DNA of 64,000 nucleotides from Desulfonatronum sp. SC1 (GTDB lineage: Bacteria; Desulfobacterota; Desulfovibrionia; Desulfovibrionales; Desulfonatronaceae): the NCBI RefSeq assembly GCF_003046795.1, contig NZ_PZKN01000002.1:62001-126000 (forward strand), read 5' to 3'. The first letter of the stretch is position 1, and every line of letters begins with the position of its first letter. The notes beneath the pieces are model-generated. The model was not told the origin of the DNA. It saw only the letters and a list, made by a program, of their open reading frames with translations, and searched no databases. The position numbers were made by a program, and so were the translations under genes. Shown piece by piece: positions 24,254 through 32,912 of the stretch.

Positions 24254-25603
24254 ATGCATCAACAAAATTCCGATTTTGCACGGCGGATCGCGGCCCGCTC
24301 CATGACTAGGCGGGATTTTATGTGGCTGGCCACGGTGGGGACTGCGGGGGCCGCGGCGGGGTGCGCCGCGAATCCGGTCACGGGACAGCAGCAGTTGATG
24401 TTTCTGTCCGAGGCCAATGAGATTGCCTTGGACAAGGAGCATTCGCCGCATCAGTTTTCCGCGGACTACGGAGCGATTCAGGACGTGCGGCTGAGCCAGT
24501 ACATCACCACCGTGGGGGAGAGCATGGAGGGCTTCACCCATCGTCCGCGCATGCCGTACTCGTATCGGTGCGTGAACGCGACCTACGTCAATGCCTACAC
24601 CTTCCCCGGGGGCAGCATGGCCACCACCCGGGGGATCATGCTGGAGATGCAGGATGAGGCGGAGTTGGCCGGGTTGCTGGGCCACGAGATGGGCCATGTC
24701 AACGCCCGACATACGGCGGCGCGGATGTCGACGGGCATCCTGACCAGTGTGGTCCTCCTGGGCGCTTCGGCGGCCCTGGCGTCCCAAGGCGAAACCTGGG
24801 GAGCCGTTGCCGCCGGTTTGGGTGGGGTGGCCGCCGGGGCGCTGTTGGCTCATTACAGCCGCAACGACGAGCGTCAGGCGGACAGTTTGGGCATGGAATA
24901 CATGACGAAATCCGGATACAGTCCGGAAGGCATGGTCGGCCTGATGGACGTGTTGCGCAAGATGCAGAAGAACAATCCCTCGGCCATTGAGATGATGTTC
25001 TCCACCCATCCCATGAGCGAGGAACGCTACCAGACCGCGGTCCGGGAGGCCGGAAGCACATATGGTCACGCCCGAACCCGGCCTCTGTATCGGGAACGCT
25101 ACATGGACCACACCGCCGGGCTGCGCCGGATCAAGGGGGCCATCGAGAAAATGCAGGAAGGGGAAAAGCAGATGCGCCGGGAGCAATTCCCCCAGGCCGA
25201 AACCGCGCTGGACGACGCCTTGCGTCAGGCTCCGGAGGATTACGCCGGATTGATGCTGATGGCCAAGTGTCAACTGGCCATGGACCGGCCCCAGCGGGCG
25301 GAGTTCTTTTCGGACAAGGCCCGGAACATCTATCCCGCCGAAGCCCAGGCCCACCATGTCAGCGGCGTGGCCAAGCTCAAACTGGACCAGTTCGAAGCCG
25401 CCTACGATCAGTTTGATCGCTATGAAAAACTGCTTCCCGGCAACCCGAACACGGTCTTTCTCAAGGGAATCTCCCTGGAAGCCATGGGGCGTCGCAATCA
25501 AGCCGCCCAGGAGTACCAGCGTTTCCTCGGCACCGTCCGCCAGGGAGAACAAGCCGAGTACGCCCACGCCCGCTTGGTGGAGTGGGGCGTTATCGCGCCT
25601 TGA
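24254..25603 (+). CDS. M48-family metallopeptidase lipoprotein with TPR domain
   Basis: Zinc metallopeptidase of 449 residues. The N-terminus has a twin-arginine motif (TRRDFM, residues 18-23) followed by a lipobox-like AAAGC (C37), so it should be a Tat-exported lipoprotein. The active site HEMGH is at 144-148, with the third ligand probably Glu in NDERQAD. Residues about 290-445 are TPR-like helices. The overall plan matches BepA (YfgC), an outer-membrane quality-control protease, or Loi/Oma-type M48 peptidases. ATG 24254 is chosen because GAGAGG lies 6 bp upstream; ATG 24248 abuts that site. It lies 89 bp after the membrane-protein gene. It could process the modified tail or serve outer-membrane assembly of the lipoproteins in the locus. 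Confidence 0.85.
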   Translation: MHQQNSDFARRIAARSMTRRDFMWLATVGTAGAAAGCAANPVTGQQQLMFLSEANEIALDKEHSPHQFSADYGAIQDVRLSQYITTVGESMEGFTHRPRMPYSYRCVNATYVNAYTFPGGSMATTRGIMLEMQDEAELAGLLGHEMGHVNARHTAARMSTGILTSVVLLGASAALASQGETWGAVAAGLGGVAAGALLAHYSRNDERQADSLGMEYMTKSGYSPEGMVGLMDVLRKMQKNNPSAIEMMFSTHPMSEERYQTAVREAGSTYGHARTRPLYRERYMDHTAGLRRIKGAIEKMQEGEKQMRREQFPQAETALDDALRQAPEDYAGLMLMAKCQLAMDRPQRAEFFSDKARNIYPAEAQAHHVSGVAKLKLDQFEAAYDQFDRYEKLLPGNPNTVFLKGISLEAMGRRNQAAQEYQRFLGTVRQGEQAEYAHARLVEWGVIAP

Positions 25604-25714
25604 GCATTTGCTCCGATCGTCGCCGGAAAGGTGAATCACGGCCTCTTTTTTGCATTTTCAAGGCAGGCTGAATTTTTTGACCACCTTTATTGGCGACAAG
25701 GAAGGAGCAAGAAC

Positions 25715-26002
25715 ATGAAGATCGACGGGAGTGATAGTGCATTTGCCGGCCATGACTACTTGAAGGCCCTTCAGGATAAAATTCAAGATCTCAAGCGCGG
25801 TGTCGAGCCTCGAACAGCCGGGGATAAGACGAGTATTCATCTGCGCCACGCCTTTACGGGAACGAGCGAAGAGGTCTCCTCCGGCGATGCCCGGCAAAGT
25901 CTCGAACAGATCAGACATGCCGGGCAGGGCGCTCAGTTGGGGAGCCTGCATGCCAATCTGAACATGGACCGGGTCCGGGAACTGCTCAGTCCCGTGGGGT
26001 GA
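25715..26002 (+). CDS. Small hypothetical protein
   Basis: Charged, soluble protein of 95 residues with no signal peptide or membrane segment and a C-terminal helix ending LNMDRVRELLSPVG. GAAGGAG lies 7 bp before ATG 25715, supporting this start over the longer open frame. The 111-bp spacer before it and the 185-bp spacer after it (with two T-rich stretches but no strong hairpin) make it look monocistronic. Its size and helical content loosely recall small flagellar regulators such as FlgM, but the FlgM C-terminal signature is not present. Function unknown. Confidence 0.6.
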   Translation: MKIDGSDSAFAGHDYLKALQDKIQDLKRGVEPRTAGDKTSIHLRHAFTGTSEEVSSGDARQSLEQIRHAGQGAQLGSLHANLNMDRVRELLSPVG

Positions 26003-26187
26003 GCTTTTTCGCTCCGGCTTTCTTTTTTTTCGCGGACCAATCGGCTCCGCGTCCTTCAATCTGTCCGCCGTTTTTTTTCAGGCTCCTTGCCCACGGGTTG
26101 ACGCCGCCGCCTGAAGTATTATCTGTAGGCCTCTTTTTGCAGTGTGGCAGACCCCAAAAATCCCAAGCAAGGTGAAGGAGAACGGAT

Positions 26188-28110
26188 ATGAACGTGGACG
26201 TATCGCAAGGCCCTGGTGAAACCAGGGAGTTTCAGGCCGAGGTCAAGAAGATCCTCGATATCGTGATCAACTCGCTGTACACGGAGCGGGAAATCTTCCT
26301 TCGGGAACTGATTTCCAACTCCGCGGACGCTTTGGAGCGGTATCGGCATCAAAGCTTGACCGACCCGGGGGCGGACCCGGATTTGCCCCTGGAAATCCGG
26401 ATCGCGGTGGACAAGGATGCCAAGACCCTGTCTATCACGGATACCGGCATCGGCATGGATCGCGGCGAGTTGGAAGCCAACCTGGGGACCATCGCCCACT
26501 CCGGAACCAAGACCTTCCTTTCTCAACTGGCCGAGGGGACCAAGGACGTCAACCTGATCGGCCAGTTCGGCGTCGGATTCTACGCGGCCTTCATGGTCGC
26601 GGGCAAAGTCCGGGTGACCTCACGCTCCTTTCGTCAGGACGATACGGGCCATGTCTGGGAGTCCGACGGCGGCGGGGCCTACACCATTACCGCTACATCC
26701 GGGTTGCCGCGGGGCACATCCATTGTCCTGGAACTCAAGGAGGACGCATCCGAATTCGCGGACCCGGAGCGGATCAAGCGGATCATCAAGCAGTACTCCA
26801 GCTTCGTGCCTTTTCCCATCCTGATGGACGGCGAGGCCGTGAACACGGTCCAGGCCCTGTGGACCAAGAGCAAAAGCGAAATAACGGACGAAGAGTACAC
26901 GGAATTTTACAAGTTCATCGGCAACGCCTTTGACGATCCGCTACTCCGGCTGCATTTCGACACCGACGCCCCCCTGGCCATCAAGGCCCTGCTGTTCGTG
27001 CCCAAGGACAACTTCGAGAAGTACGGCCTGGGACGCACCGAGCCCGGGGTGAACCTGTACTGCCAGCGCGTGCTCATCGAGCAGCATTCCAAGACCATCC
27101 TTCCGGAATGGCTGCGCTTTCTCAAGGGCGTGATCGACTCCGAAGACCTGCCCCTGAACATTTCCCGCCAGGCTCTGCAAGACAGCTCCCTGGTTCGCAA
27201 GATCAATTCCGTGGTCACCAAGCGCTTCCTGAAGCACCTGGAAGAGACGGTCAAGAACCAGCCCGAGACCTACGAGACATTTTGGCGTGATTTCGGCTAC
27301 TTCCTGAAGGAAGGCGTGGTCAGCGACTTCGGCCATCGGGAAGCCCTGGGCAAGCTATTGCGCTTCGAGTCCTCCACCACGGAGCCCGGCAAGCAGACGT
27401 CCCTGGTCGACTACCTGGGCCGGATGAAGATCGCCCAGAAGGAAATCTTCTACATCCACGGCTCCAACCGTGAAGCCATCGAAGCCGGCCCGTACATCGA
27501 GGCCTTCCGCAAGCGCGATCTGGAAGTGATCTACACCATGGACCCCATCGACGACTTCGTGATGGGTCATCTTGCGGAGTTCGAGGGCAAGAAGCTGGTC
27601 TCAGCGGACCGGGGGGACATCGAGCTTCCGGAGCTGGACGAGGACCAGAAGGATCAAAAAGACCAGCCGGAAGCCGAGAAGGAGATGGACAAGGCCCAGG
27701 CCACGGATCTGGCCGCCTGGATGAAGGGCGTGCTCGGCGACCGGGTCAAGGAGGTCAAGGAGTCCAAGCGCCTGGAAGGCAGCCCGGCCATGATCGTTAA
27801 TCCGGACGCGCACATGACCAGTTCCATGGAACGGATCATGCGCGCCGCCGGCCGTCAAGGCGACCTGCCCATCTCGGCCAAAGACCTGGAAATCAACGCC
27901 CGCCATCCTCTGATCAAGGGCCTGGCCGCCCTGCGCCAGACCGACGAACCCTTTGCCCGCACCGTGGCCGAACAAATCCTGGACAACGCCATGGTCCAGG
28001 CCGGCCTGCTTATCGAGCCCAGAAACATGGTGGACCGGACGTATCGGATTCTGGAGCGGGCGGTAGGTGGAGCAGGGGAGGCTTCTGGACAGGTTGAGCC
28101 GGGTTCCTGA
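26188..28110 (+). CDS. htpG: Molecular chaperone HtpG (Hsp90)
   Basis: Cytosolic Hsp90-family ATP-dependent chaperone, 640 residues, the usual bacterial length. The N-terminal GHKL ATPase motifs are clear: ELISNSADALERYR (N-box), DTGIGMDRGELEANLGTIA and GQFGVGFYAAFMV. The middle domain has the conserved LPLNISRQALQDSSLVRKI block and the C-terminal dimerisation region is complete. AAGGAG sits 8 bp before the ATG. A strong Rho-independent terminator follows at 28324-28355. No sigma-32-type promoter could be assigned with confidence. Confidence 0.97.
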   Translation: MNVDVSQGPGETREFQAEVKKILDIVINSLYTEREIFLRELISNSADALERYRHQSLTDPGADPDLPLEIRIAVDKDAKTLSITDTGIGMDRGELEANLGTIAHSGTKTFLSQLAEGTKDVNLIGQFGVGFYAAFMVAGKVRVTSRSFRQDDTGHVWESDGGGAYTITATSGLPRGTSIVLELKEDASEFADPERIKRIIKQYSSFVPFPILMDGEAVNTVQALWTKSKSEITDEEYTEFYKFIGNAFDDPLLRLHFDTDAPLAIKALLFVPKDNFEKYGLGRTEPGVNLYCQRVLIEQHSKTILPEWLRFLKGVIDSEDLPLNISRQALQDSSLVRKINSVVTKRFLKHLEETVKNQPETYETFWRDFGYFLKEGVVSDFGHREALGKLLRFESSTTEPGKQTSLVDYLGRMKIAQKEIFYIHGSNREAIEAGPYIEAFRKRDLEVIYTMDPIDDFVMGHLAEFEGKKLVSADRGDIELPELDEDQKDQKDQPEAEKEMDKAQATDLAAWMKGVLGDRVKEVKESKRLEGSPAMIVNPDAHMTSSMERIMRAAGRQGDLPISAKDLEINARHPLIKGLAALRQTDEPFARTVAEQILDNAMVQAGLLIEPRNMVDRTYRILERAVGGAGEASGQVEPGS

Positions 28111-28179
28111 TTATCATCTGTATTTCTGGATCGCATGAAATCTATGAGGATAGTGACCTTTGCATGGAGATCGTCGTGA

Positions 28180-28211
28180 CGTAAGGGCGGACCTCTGTGT
28201 CCGCCCTTACG
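28180..28211. repeat. Perfect palindrome, GTAAGGGCGGAC type
   Basis: A 13-bp perfect stem (CGTAAGGGCGGAC) with loop CTCTGT, in the htpG-flgE convergent spacer. It has the same outer GTA..GGGCG..CGCCC..TAC layout as the copies at 28269-28299 and 44586-44613. Confidence 0.8.
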
Positions 28212-28268
28212 GGTGGACGACACCCTGCCGGTTTCATTGTGTCCCAGTCCATAATGGGCACCCAAACA

Positions 28269-28299
28269 GTAATGGGCGCACACACAGGTGCGCCCCTAC
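28269..28299. repeat. Palindrome, second copy in the htpG-flgE spacer
   Basis: GGGCGCAC-ACACAG-GTGCGCCC (28274-28295) is a perfect 8-bp stem flanked by GTAAT on the left and CTAC on the right, an imperfect outer arm. Just before it, AATGGGCACCCAAACAGTAATGGGC shows a second, incomplete left arm, suggesting a partial duplication. Confidence 0.7.
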
Positions 28300-28323
28300 G
28301 TGACAAATCAGATAACGATGGAA

Positions 28324-28355
28324 CCCCTGGAGGATCACCTCCAGGGGCTTTTTTT
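28324..28355 (+). terminator. Rho-independent terminator of htpG
   Basis: CCCCTGGAGG-ATCA-CCTCCAGGGG is a perfect 10-bp stem with a 4-base loop, followed by C and seven T residues on the plus strand. The 341-bp spacer 28111-28451 contains this, two palindromic repeats and the opposing flgE terminator, and no gene. Confidence 0.92.
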
Positions 28356-28387
28356 GGTCTTCTCGATTTCTTCTTTGCCTCGCCTCA

Positions 28388-28426
28388 CCAAAACAAACAG
28401 GCCGGAAGCATCTCGCTTCCGGCCTG
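28388..28426 (-). terminator. Rho-independent terminator of the fliK-flgD-flgE operon
   Basis: Read on the minus strand, CAGGCCGGAAGC-GAGAT-GCTTCCGGCCTG is a perfect 12-bp stem with a 5-base loop, followed by the T-rich TTTGTTTTGG. It begins 25 bp after the flgE stop. Confidence 0.88.
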
Positions 28427-28451
28427 TCCAGGCTGCGGTCATTTCAACCCG

Positions 28452-29945
28452 TTATCTCTTCATTCGGATCACTTCATCCAGCATCGTGTCGACGGTGGTG
28501 ATGGTCTTGCTGTTGGCCTGGAAGCCTTTCTGGGTGCTGATCATCTTCACGAATTCCGTGGCCAGGTCAACGTTGGAGAGTTCCAGGGTATTGGAGGACA
28601 CAGTCCCCAAGTTTCCGGTACCGGCAATTCCCGTTAATGGAGGCCCCGAGGAACCCGTTTCCGCGAAGAGATTGCCGCCTTCGCGGTTCAACCCCCATAC
28701 GTTATTGAAGTTGTTAATGGTCAGTGCATACAGATCAAGGACTTGTCCATTGGAGTAACGTCCTGTCAGGACGCCTTCCCGGTTGATGGAAATGTTCTGC
28801 AAAAATCCAGCAGTGTAGCCGTCTTGTGTTTGATATAATGTTGTTGATGCGTTGTTGTAAGCTGTCGTGGAGAGAGCACTTCTTTCCCAATCAGCAATAT
28901 CTCCCGCAAAAGCTCCTGGAGCGTAAGCCGCGACATCTCCAACGAATCTTGTTCCAAGTGTGAATTCAATATTTTGAGGTTCTCCAAGAAAATTTACAGC
29001 AAATGTTGGATAGCCATTTCGTGAAATAAAATATGGATCGCCATTTCCATCTTCTGTCTCGAGAGTTGGGTCTGCTCGCATATTGATAATCTCTCCAGCA
29101 GGATTAAACAGAAGATCTCCTGTCATTAACAATCCAGTGCCATTTTCTTGATCATCTTCAGGTGGAATTGTTACAATAAATTGCCATATCGTATTTGGCT
29201 CGTTTGCGATGACATCCGGATCATCATCCGGCCTTTTATCAAAATATACGGTTACATTATGAGCACCGCCATTTGCATCATAAATTTTCATTGTTGTTTG
29301 GTATTCATACTGCTGGTTCGCCAAGTTCCCTGGGTCAGCGTTCCATGCCGCTTCGAGATCGTCGACCCTGGACCTGGCGGCGGAGTCAAGGTTGACCACG
29401 GCATTAATAGTGGATGTAGGAGATGGTGGGGATTGAAAATTATCTAATTGAATGTCTCTGGGCACACCCTGAATATTGACGCGTCGAGCACCAATACCTT
29501 CACCATCCACGGCATCGACCAATGGGTCGACCGCTTGTCGGGCAATTTGCCAGCCTTGAACCCTGTAACCATGAGGATCGACGAGAAAGCCGTCCTTGTC
29601 AAAACGAAAGTTTCCGGCTCGGGTGTAGTAATTTATGTCGTCACCAGGAGGGCTGACGGTGAAAAAACCATTTCCGGTTATGGCCACGTCCGTGGATTCA
29701 TTGGTGGTTTCGAGGGAGCCTTGGCTGAAGTCGCCCAGGATGGCACCGACCGCGACACCTCGTCCAACCTGTCCCACTCCGTTGGCCACGCCGACATACT
29801 GGCTCATGAAGTCCTCAAAATGCATGCGAGACCCTTTGAACCCGATGGTACTCACGTTGGCGATATTGTTGCCGATCACCCCCATTTTCTGGCCATGCCC
29901 CTTGAGGCCGCTGACTCCCGTCCACATTGATGCGGTGAGACTCAT
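28452..29945 (-). CDS. flgE: Flagellar hook protein FlgE
   Basis: Structural subunit of the flagellar hook, 497 residues. The N-terminal D0 region is conserved (MSLTASMWTGVSGLKGHGQK, then NNIANVSTIGFKGSR), as are AITGNGFFTV, the start of the next domain, and the C-terminal coiled region (NVDLATEFVKMISTQKGFQANSKTI). AAGGAG precedes the ATG. It is the last gene of fliK-flgD-flgE on the minus strand. The central domain (about nt 28780-29480) is visibly richer in A+T than both ends, as expected for the variable surface-exposed D2/D3 region or from recombination there. Confidence 0.96.
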   Translation of the reverse strand: MSLTASMWTGVSGLKGHGQKMGVIGNNIANVSTIGFKGSRMHFEDFMSQYVGVANGVGQVGRGVAVGAILGDFSQGSLETTNESTDVAITGNGFFTVSPPGDDINYYTRAGNFRFDKDGFLVDPHGYRVQGWQIARQAVDPLVDAVDGEGIGARRVNIQGVPRDIQLDNFQSPPSPTSTINAVVNLDSAARSRVDDLEAAWNADPGNLANQQYEYQTTMKIYDANGGAHNVTVYFDKRPDDDPDVIANEPNTIWQFIVTIPPEDDQENGTGLLMTGDLLFNPAGEIINMRADPTLETEDGNGDPYFISRNGYPTFAVNFLGEPQNIEFTLGTRFVGDVAAYAPGAFAGDIADWERSALSTTAYNNASTTLYQTQDGYTAGFLQNISINREGVLTGRYSNGQVLDLYALTINNFNNVWGLNREGGNLFAETGSSGPPLTGIAGTGNLGTVSSNTLELSNVDLATEFVKMISTQKGFQANSKTITTVDTMLDEVIRMKR

Positions 29946-30003
29946 GAATGTGCTCCTTGTATAGCCCTTTCGCGCTCCGAAAGAGGCGAGGGGATGAAGT
30001 GAA

Positions 30004-30825
30004 TTACTGGATTAGACTGTTCAAGAGGTCTTCGGTGGAGGCTGAGCCGCCGAATAATCCGTTGAGGTTCGCAAGATTTCCCGTAATATTTTGGAGTTCC
30101 GACGCCAGCGCGTTCCCTTGGGCCACCCCTCCGCCGACGACTTCCTTGACATCCTTGATGTTGACTTTTCGTCCGTCCTGAAGGCGGAGAAAGGTTTGAT
30201 CACCATCGTTGACGACCGCGGTGACCACTCCACTTGTTTTGGTGGAAACCATCAACGGCTCTCCATGCTTGCCTTCCGCGGCCATTAAAATGCTGTACAC
30301 TCCGTCGGGCAGCGGATTGCCGGAGTGGTCCCGGCCATCCCAGACAAATTCGTGCTCTCCGGGCATTCGTCCGGGTAAGGAGATGGTACGGACGATGTTG
30401 CCGAAGGAGTCGAAGATGTTCATGTGCAGCTTTTCAGCCACGTCCGGTAGCGTGTAGGTGAAGGAGCTGACGGAGTCCCCGTCCTTGCTGATGCTTCTCC
30501 CTTCCGCTCGGATTTGCTTGCCGATGAAATTGACCGCGTTGAGTGTTTCCTGGCGGGCAAAGGATTCCTTGAAGCCTTCAATGGACTGGGAAATGTTGCT
30601 CAATTGCTCAAGGCTGGAAAACTGGGCCAACTGAGCGACAAATTCCTTGTCATCCAGAGGATTGAGAGGGTCTTGATTGGCAAGCTGCGTGGTCAACAGG
30701 CGCAAAAAGGCATCTCTGTCCAGTCCGCTTTTATCGCCTGTCCTCGGGTCCGGTGGAGCGAAGTCTCGTTCTGCTCGGCCGACCAGATTGCTGGCGTGAG
30801 GGGTGACGTATGGGCTTGTCGACAT
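30004..30825 (-). CDS. flgD: Flagellar hook-capping protein FlgD
   Basis: Hook-assembly scaffold, 273 residues. The conserved N-terminal block is present (DRDAFLRLLTTQLANQDPLN, then FVAQLAQFSSLEQL), followed by a FLIG/FlgD-Ig-like middle (IFDSFGNIVRTISLPGR, EFVWDGRDHSGNPLPDGVY) and an extended C-terminus. The ATG has GGGAGA 6 bp upstream. It lies 30 bp after fliK and 58 bp before flgE, consistent with one hook-assembly operon. Confidence 0.95.
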   Translation of the reverse strand: MSTSPYVTPHASNLVGRAERDFAPPDPRTGDKSGLDRDAFLRLLTTQLANQDPLNPLDDKEFVAQLAQFSSLEQLSNISQSIEGFKESFARQETLNAVNFIGKQIRAEGRSISKDGDSVSSFTYTLPDVAEKLHMNIFDSFGNIVRTISLPGRMPGEHEFVWDGRDHSGNPLPDGVYSILMAAEGKHGEPLMVSTKTSGVVTAVVNDGDQTFLRLQDGRKVNIKDVKEVVGGGVAQGNALASELQNITGNLANLNGLFGGSASTEDLLNSLIQ

Positions 30826-30855
30826 GATCTTTCTCCCGGAAAGAGGAAAATTTTG

Positions 30856-32790
30856 CTAGGCGATCAGGTTGATGCCGCCTTCTCGGGATGGGTTTTGCAA
30901 AACTGATGCCTGTTCCGAGGCGTCCTGGCCTCCGGCTCCGTTGTTTTTCAACAGGCCTCGGCCCAGAGCGGCCCGTTGGGTGTTGGCACCTTGTTCCTGG
31001 AATTTTTGGCCATCAGAACCCTGCCAAAGCTGGGTGAACTGGTTCTGGTCCTGCAACTGGGTCGAAACTTCCAGGCGCGTGACCCGCAGGCCCTGGGACT
31101 CCAGGGACTGGCGGAGCAAAGGCATGTTTTCAGCGATGATCTGACGGGCTTCCTGGTTTTCCGCGCGGAGCACGGCCTGGACTTCCTTGCCCACCACTCT
31201 CAGGTTCACGGTCAAACTACCCAGGTCCGCCGGGTGAAGCTGCAAGGTCAGTTGTTGGCGGCCCTGACCCATGTTCTGGAGCAGCCCGGAATGGACTTGA
31301 TTCAAAACGGCCCGGTGCGGAGCTGGGGCGTTGGCCAGGACTCTGCGGGCCGCGGCCTCGGTATTGGTGGCCGCGGTGGTCTGGCACATGATGGATCGGG
31401 AGTCGGGCCCGGCGTCCTTGAGCAGGCTTCCGGATGCCTCCCCGCTGCCCTGGACGCTGACCTTGTTCCAGAAGGATTCCCAGCTCTGGGCGGACTGGTT
31501 CGTGGCATTCTGGGCATTGGGGTTTTGCCACTGTCCTCCTTGATTGGCGTTGCGATCCATCATGCCGGGATTTTTGCCGTCTCTTTCAGAACCCATGGTT
31601 TTGAGTACGTTGGCGGCTTCGGTCATGGACATCCGGTGGGCGTTGGGGCCGTTGTCCGCGGCCTGCATCCGAAGATCCCGATTTTCAGAAACGGCCATAA
31701 GCCTCTGGATTTCCGTCAGCAGTCGAGTTTTGTCCTGATCCGTTCCGGCTGCGGCCTCCTTGATCATGCTGAGGATCTTTTTCAGTTCTTCCGGAGTCAG
31801 CTCTTTATCCGTGGCTTGCTGGATGATTTGATCAAGATTCGGAGACGATCCGCCACCGTTCTGTTTCAGAGCGTTTTGGAATGCGGCCAGGGTTTCCGGG
31901 TTCAACTTCAGTTCGCCCTTGGCTGCGGCATCCGAGACACGTTGCAGCACGTCGGCGTTTTCCCGGAGAGCCTTTTGCACCATGGAGCGCAGTTCCGGCG
32001 TCATTTCCATCCCGACTTTTTTCATGGCCTCGGCAATAGCTCGCATGGCGTCCACGGATTTCGGGTCCACATTCTTGAAGCTATCTTCGCTCAACCCAAA
32101 GAATTTTCCCAGGGAGAAATCAGCGGTTCCGGAGGCTTTGTTGCCACCTAGAAGGCCCAGGGCTTGCAACAAGGCCTGGATTTCCGACGGCGTGAAGGAA
32201 AATCTCTCTTCGCCTGTCAGACTGGAAAGCAGTTCCGCGACGCGTTTGAAGACCGCGTCCAGTTTGTTGTCTTGAATATCCTGAGCCAGACTCAGGGCGT
32301 CGTCCGGAGTGAAGCCGATTTTTTCCAGTAGACTTACCAGATTCTTTTCCTGCTCCGGGGTGAGCTTGAGCGGTTCACGCAAAACTTCCAGGACTTGTCG
32401 CCAAGTAACGGCTTCATTGGAATCGAAGAGATCCTCGAGTCGATCCAAGCTCTCCTCGTCCACGCCCATTTTTTCAAGCTTGCGGCGCAACGCGGCAAAA
32501 TCTTCCCTGTTCATGGGTTGGTCCATTTGGCGGGAAGAAAGCGCGGGATCCTGGTGTACGGACTTGGGCGGCTCAGGATCGTCTCGCCAATCGTCGTTTC
32601 GAAAATATTCCGGAGGTGTTGAATTCGGCAAAGGAGGATGGAAGAAAACATCGTCTCGCTTGTCGCGTAGAAAGGCTCCGAAAACGTCATTGAAATTTCC
32701 GTTTCCGAGGTTGAACAGCGGCTCGTCCCGCGTGAATCCAGAGTCGGTCGAGGAACTGGTCTGGGCTGAGAAAGAGGGAAAAATCTGCAT
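30856..32790 (-). CDS. fliK: Flagellar hook-length control protein FliK
   Basis: Secreted ruler and switch protein that measures hook length, 644 residues. The conserved C-terminal domain is at about 510-600: LQLHPADLGSLTVNLRVVG, then VQAVLRAENQEARQIIAENM and LRQSLESQGL. The N-terminal two thirds are helical, low in complexity and rich in Gln, Asn and Lys, as usual for the secreted ruler part. AAGGAG precedes the ATG. It heads the minus-strand flagellar operon, with a divergent promoter region (32791-32912) shared with the plus-strand DUF4911-like gene. Confidence 0.93.
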   Translation of the reverse strand: MQIFPSFSAQTSSSTDSGFTRDEPLFNLGNGNFNDVFGAFLRDKRDDVFFHPPLPNSTPPEYFRNDDWRDDPEPPKSVHQDPALSSRQMDQPMNREDFAALRRKLEKMGVDEESLDRLEDLFDSNEAVTWRQVLEVLREPLKLTPEQEKNLVSLLEKIGFTPDDALSLAQDIQDNKLDAVFKRVAELLSSLTGEERFSFTPSEIQALLQALGLLGGNKASGTADFSLGKFFGLSEDSFKNVDPKSVDAMRAIAEAMKKVGMEMTPELRSMVQKALRENADVLQRVSDAAAKGELKLNPETLAAFQNALKQNGGGSSPNLDQIIQQATDKELTPEELKKILSMIKEAAAGTDQDKTRLLTEIQRLMAVSENRDLRMQAADNGPNAHRMSMTEAANVLKTMGSERDGKNPGMMDRNANQGGQWQNPNAQNATNQSAQSWESFWNKVSVQGSGEASGSLLKDAGPDSRSIMCQTTAATNTEAAARRVLANAPAPHRAVLNQVHSGLLQNMGQGRQQLTLQLHPADLGSLTVNLRVVGKEVQAVLRAENQEARQIIAENMPLLRQSLESQGLRVTRLEVSTQLQDQNQFTQLWQGSDGQKFQEQGANTQRAALGRGLLKNNGAGGQDASEQASVLQNPSREGGINLIA

Positions 32791-32912
32791 GGTCTTTTCT
32801 CCTTGCCCGCGTATCTTTCAAGAGTCGTTCCAATATCCTCGCTTCAGGCGGTATTGGGGGCGTTCCAAGTCGCCCTTGTCCGCGACGGCCTGTTGCGATA
32901 GGAGACAAGGTC

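Noticed and set aside
25715-26002. FlgM anti-sigma factor
   Set aside because: Small and helical, but the C-terminal sigma-28-binding signature is missing and it is not next to flagellar regulatory genes.
26098-26122. Sigma-70 promoter for htpG (TTGACG and TATTAT)
   Set aside because: The spacing is only 13 bp, too short for a normal promoter.
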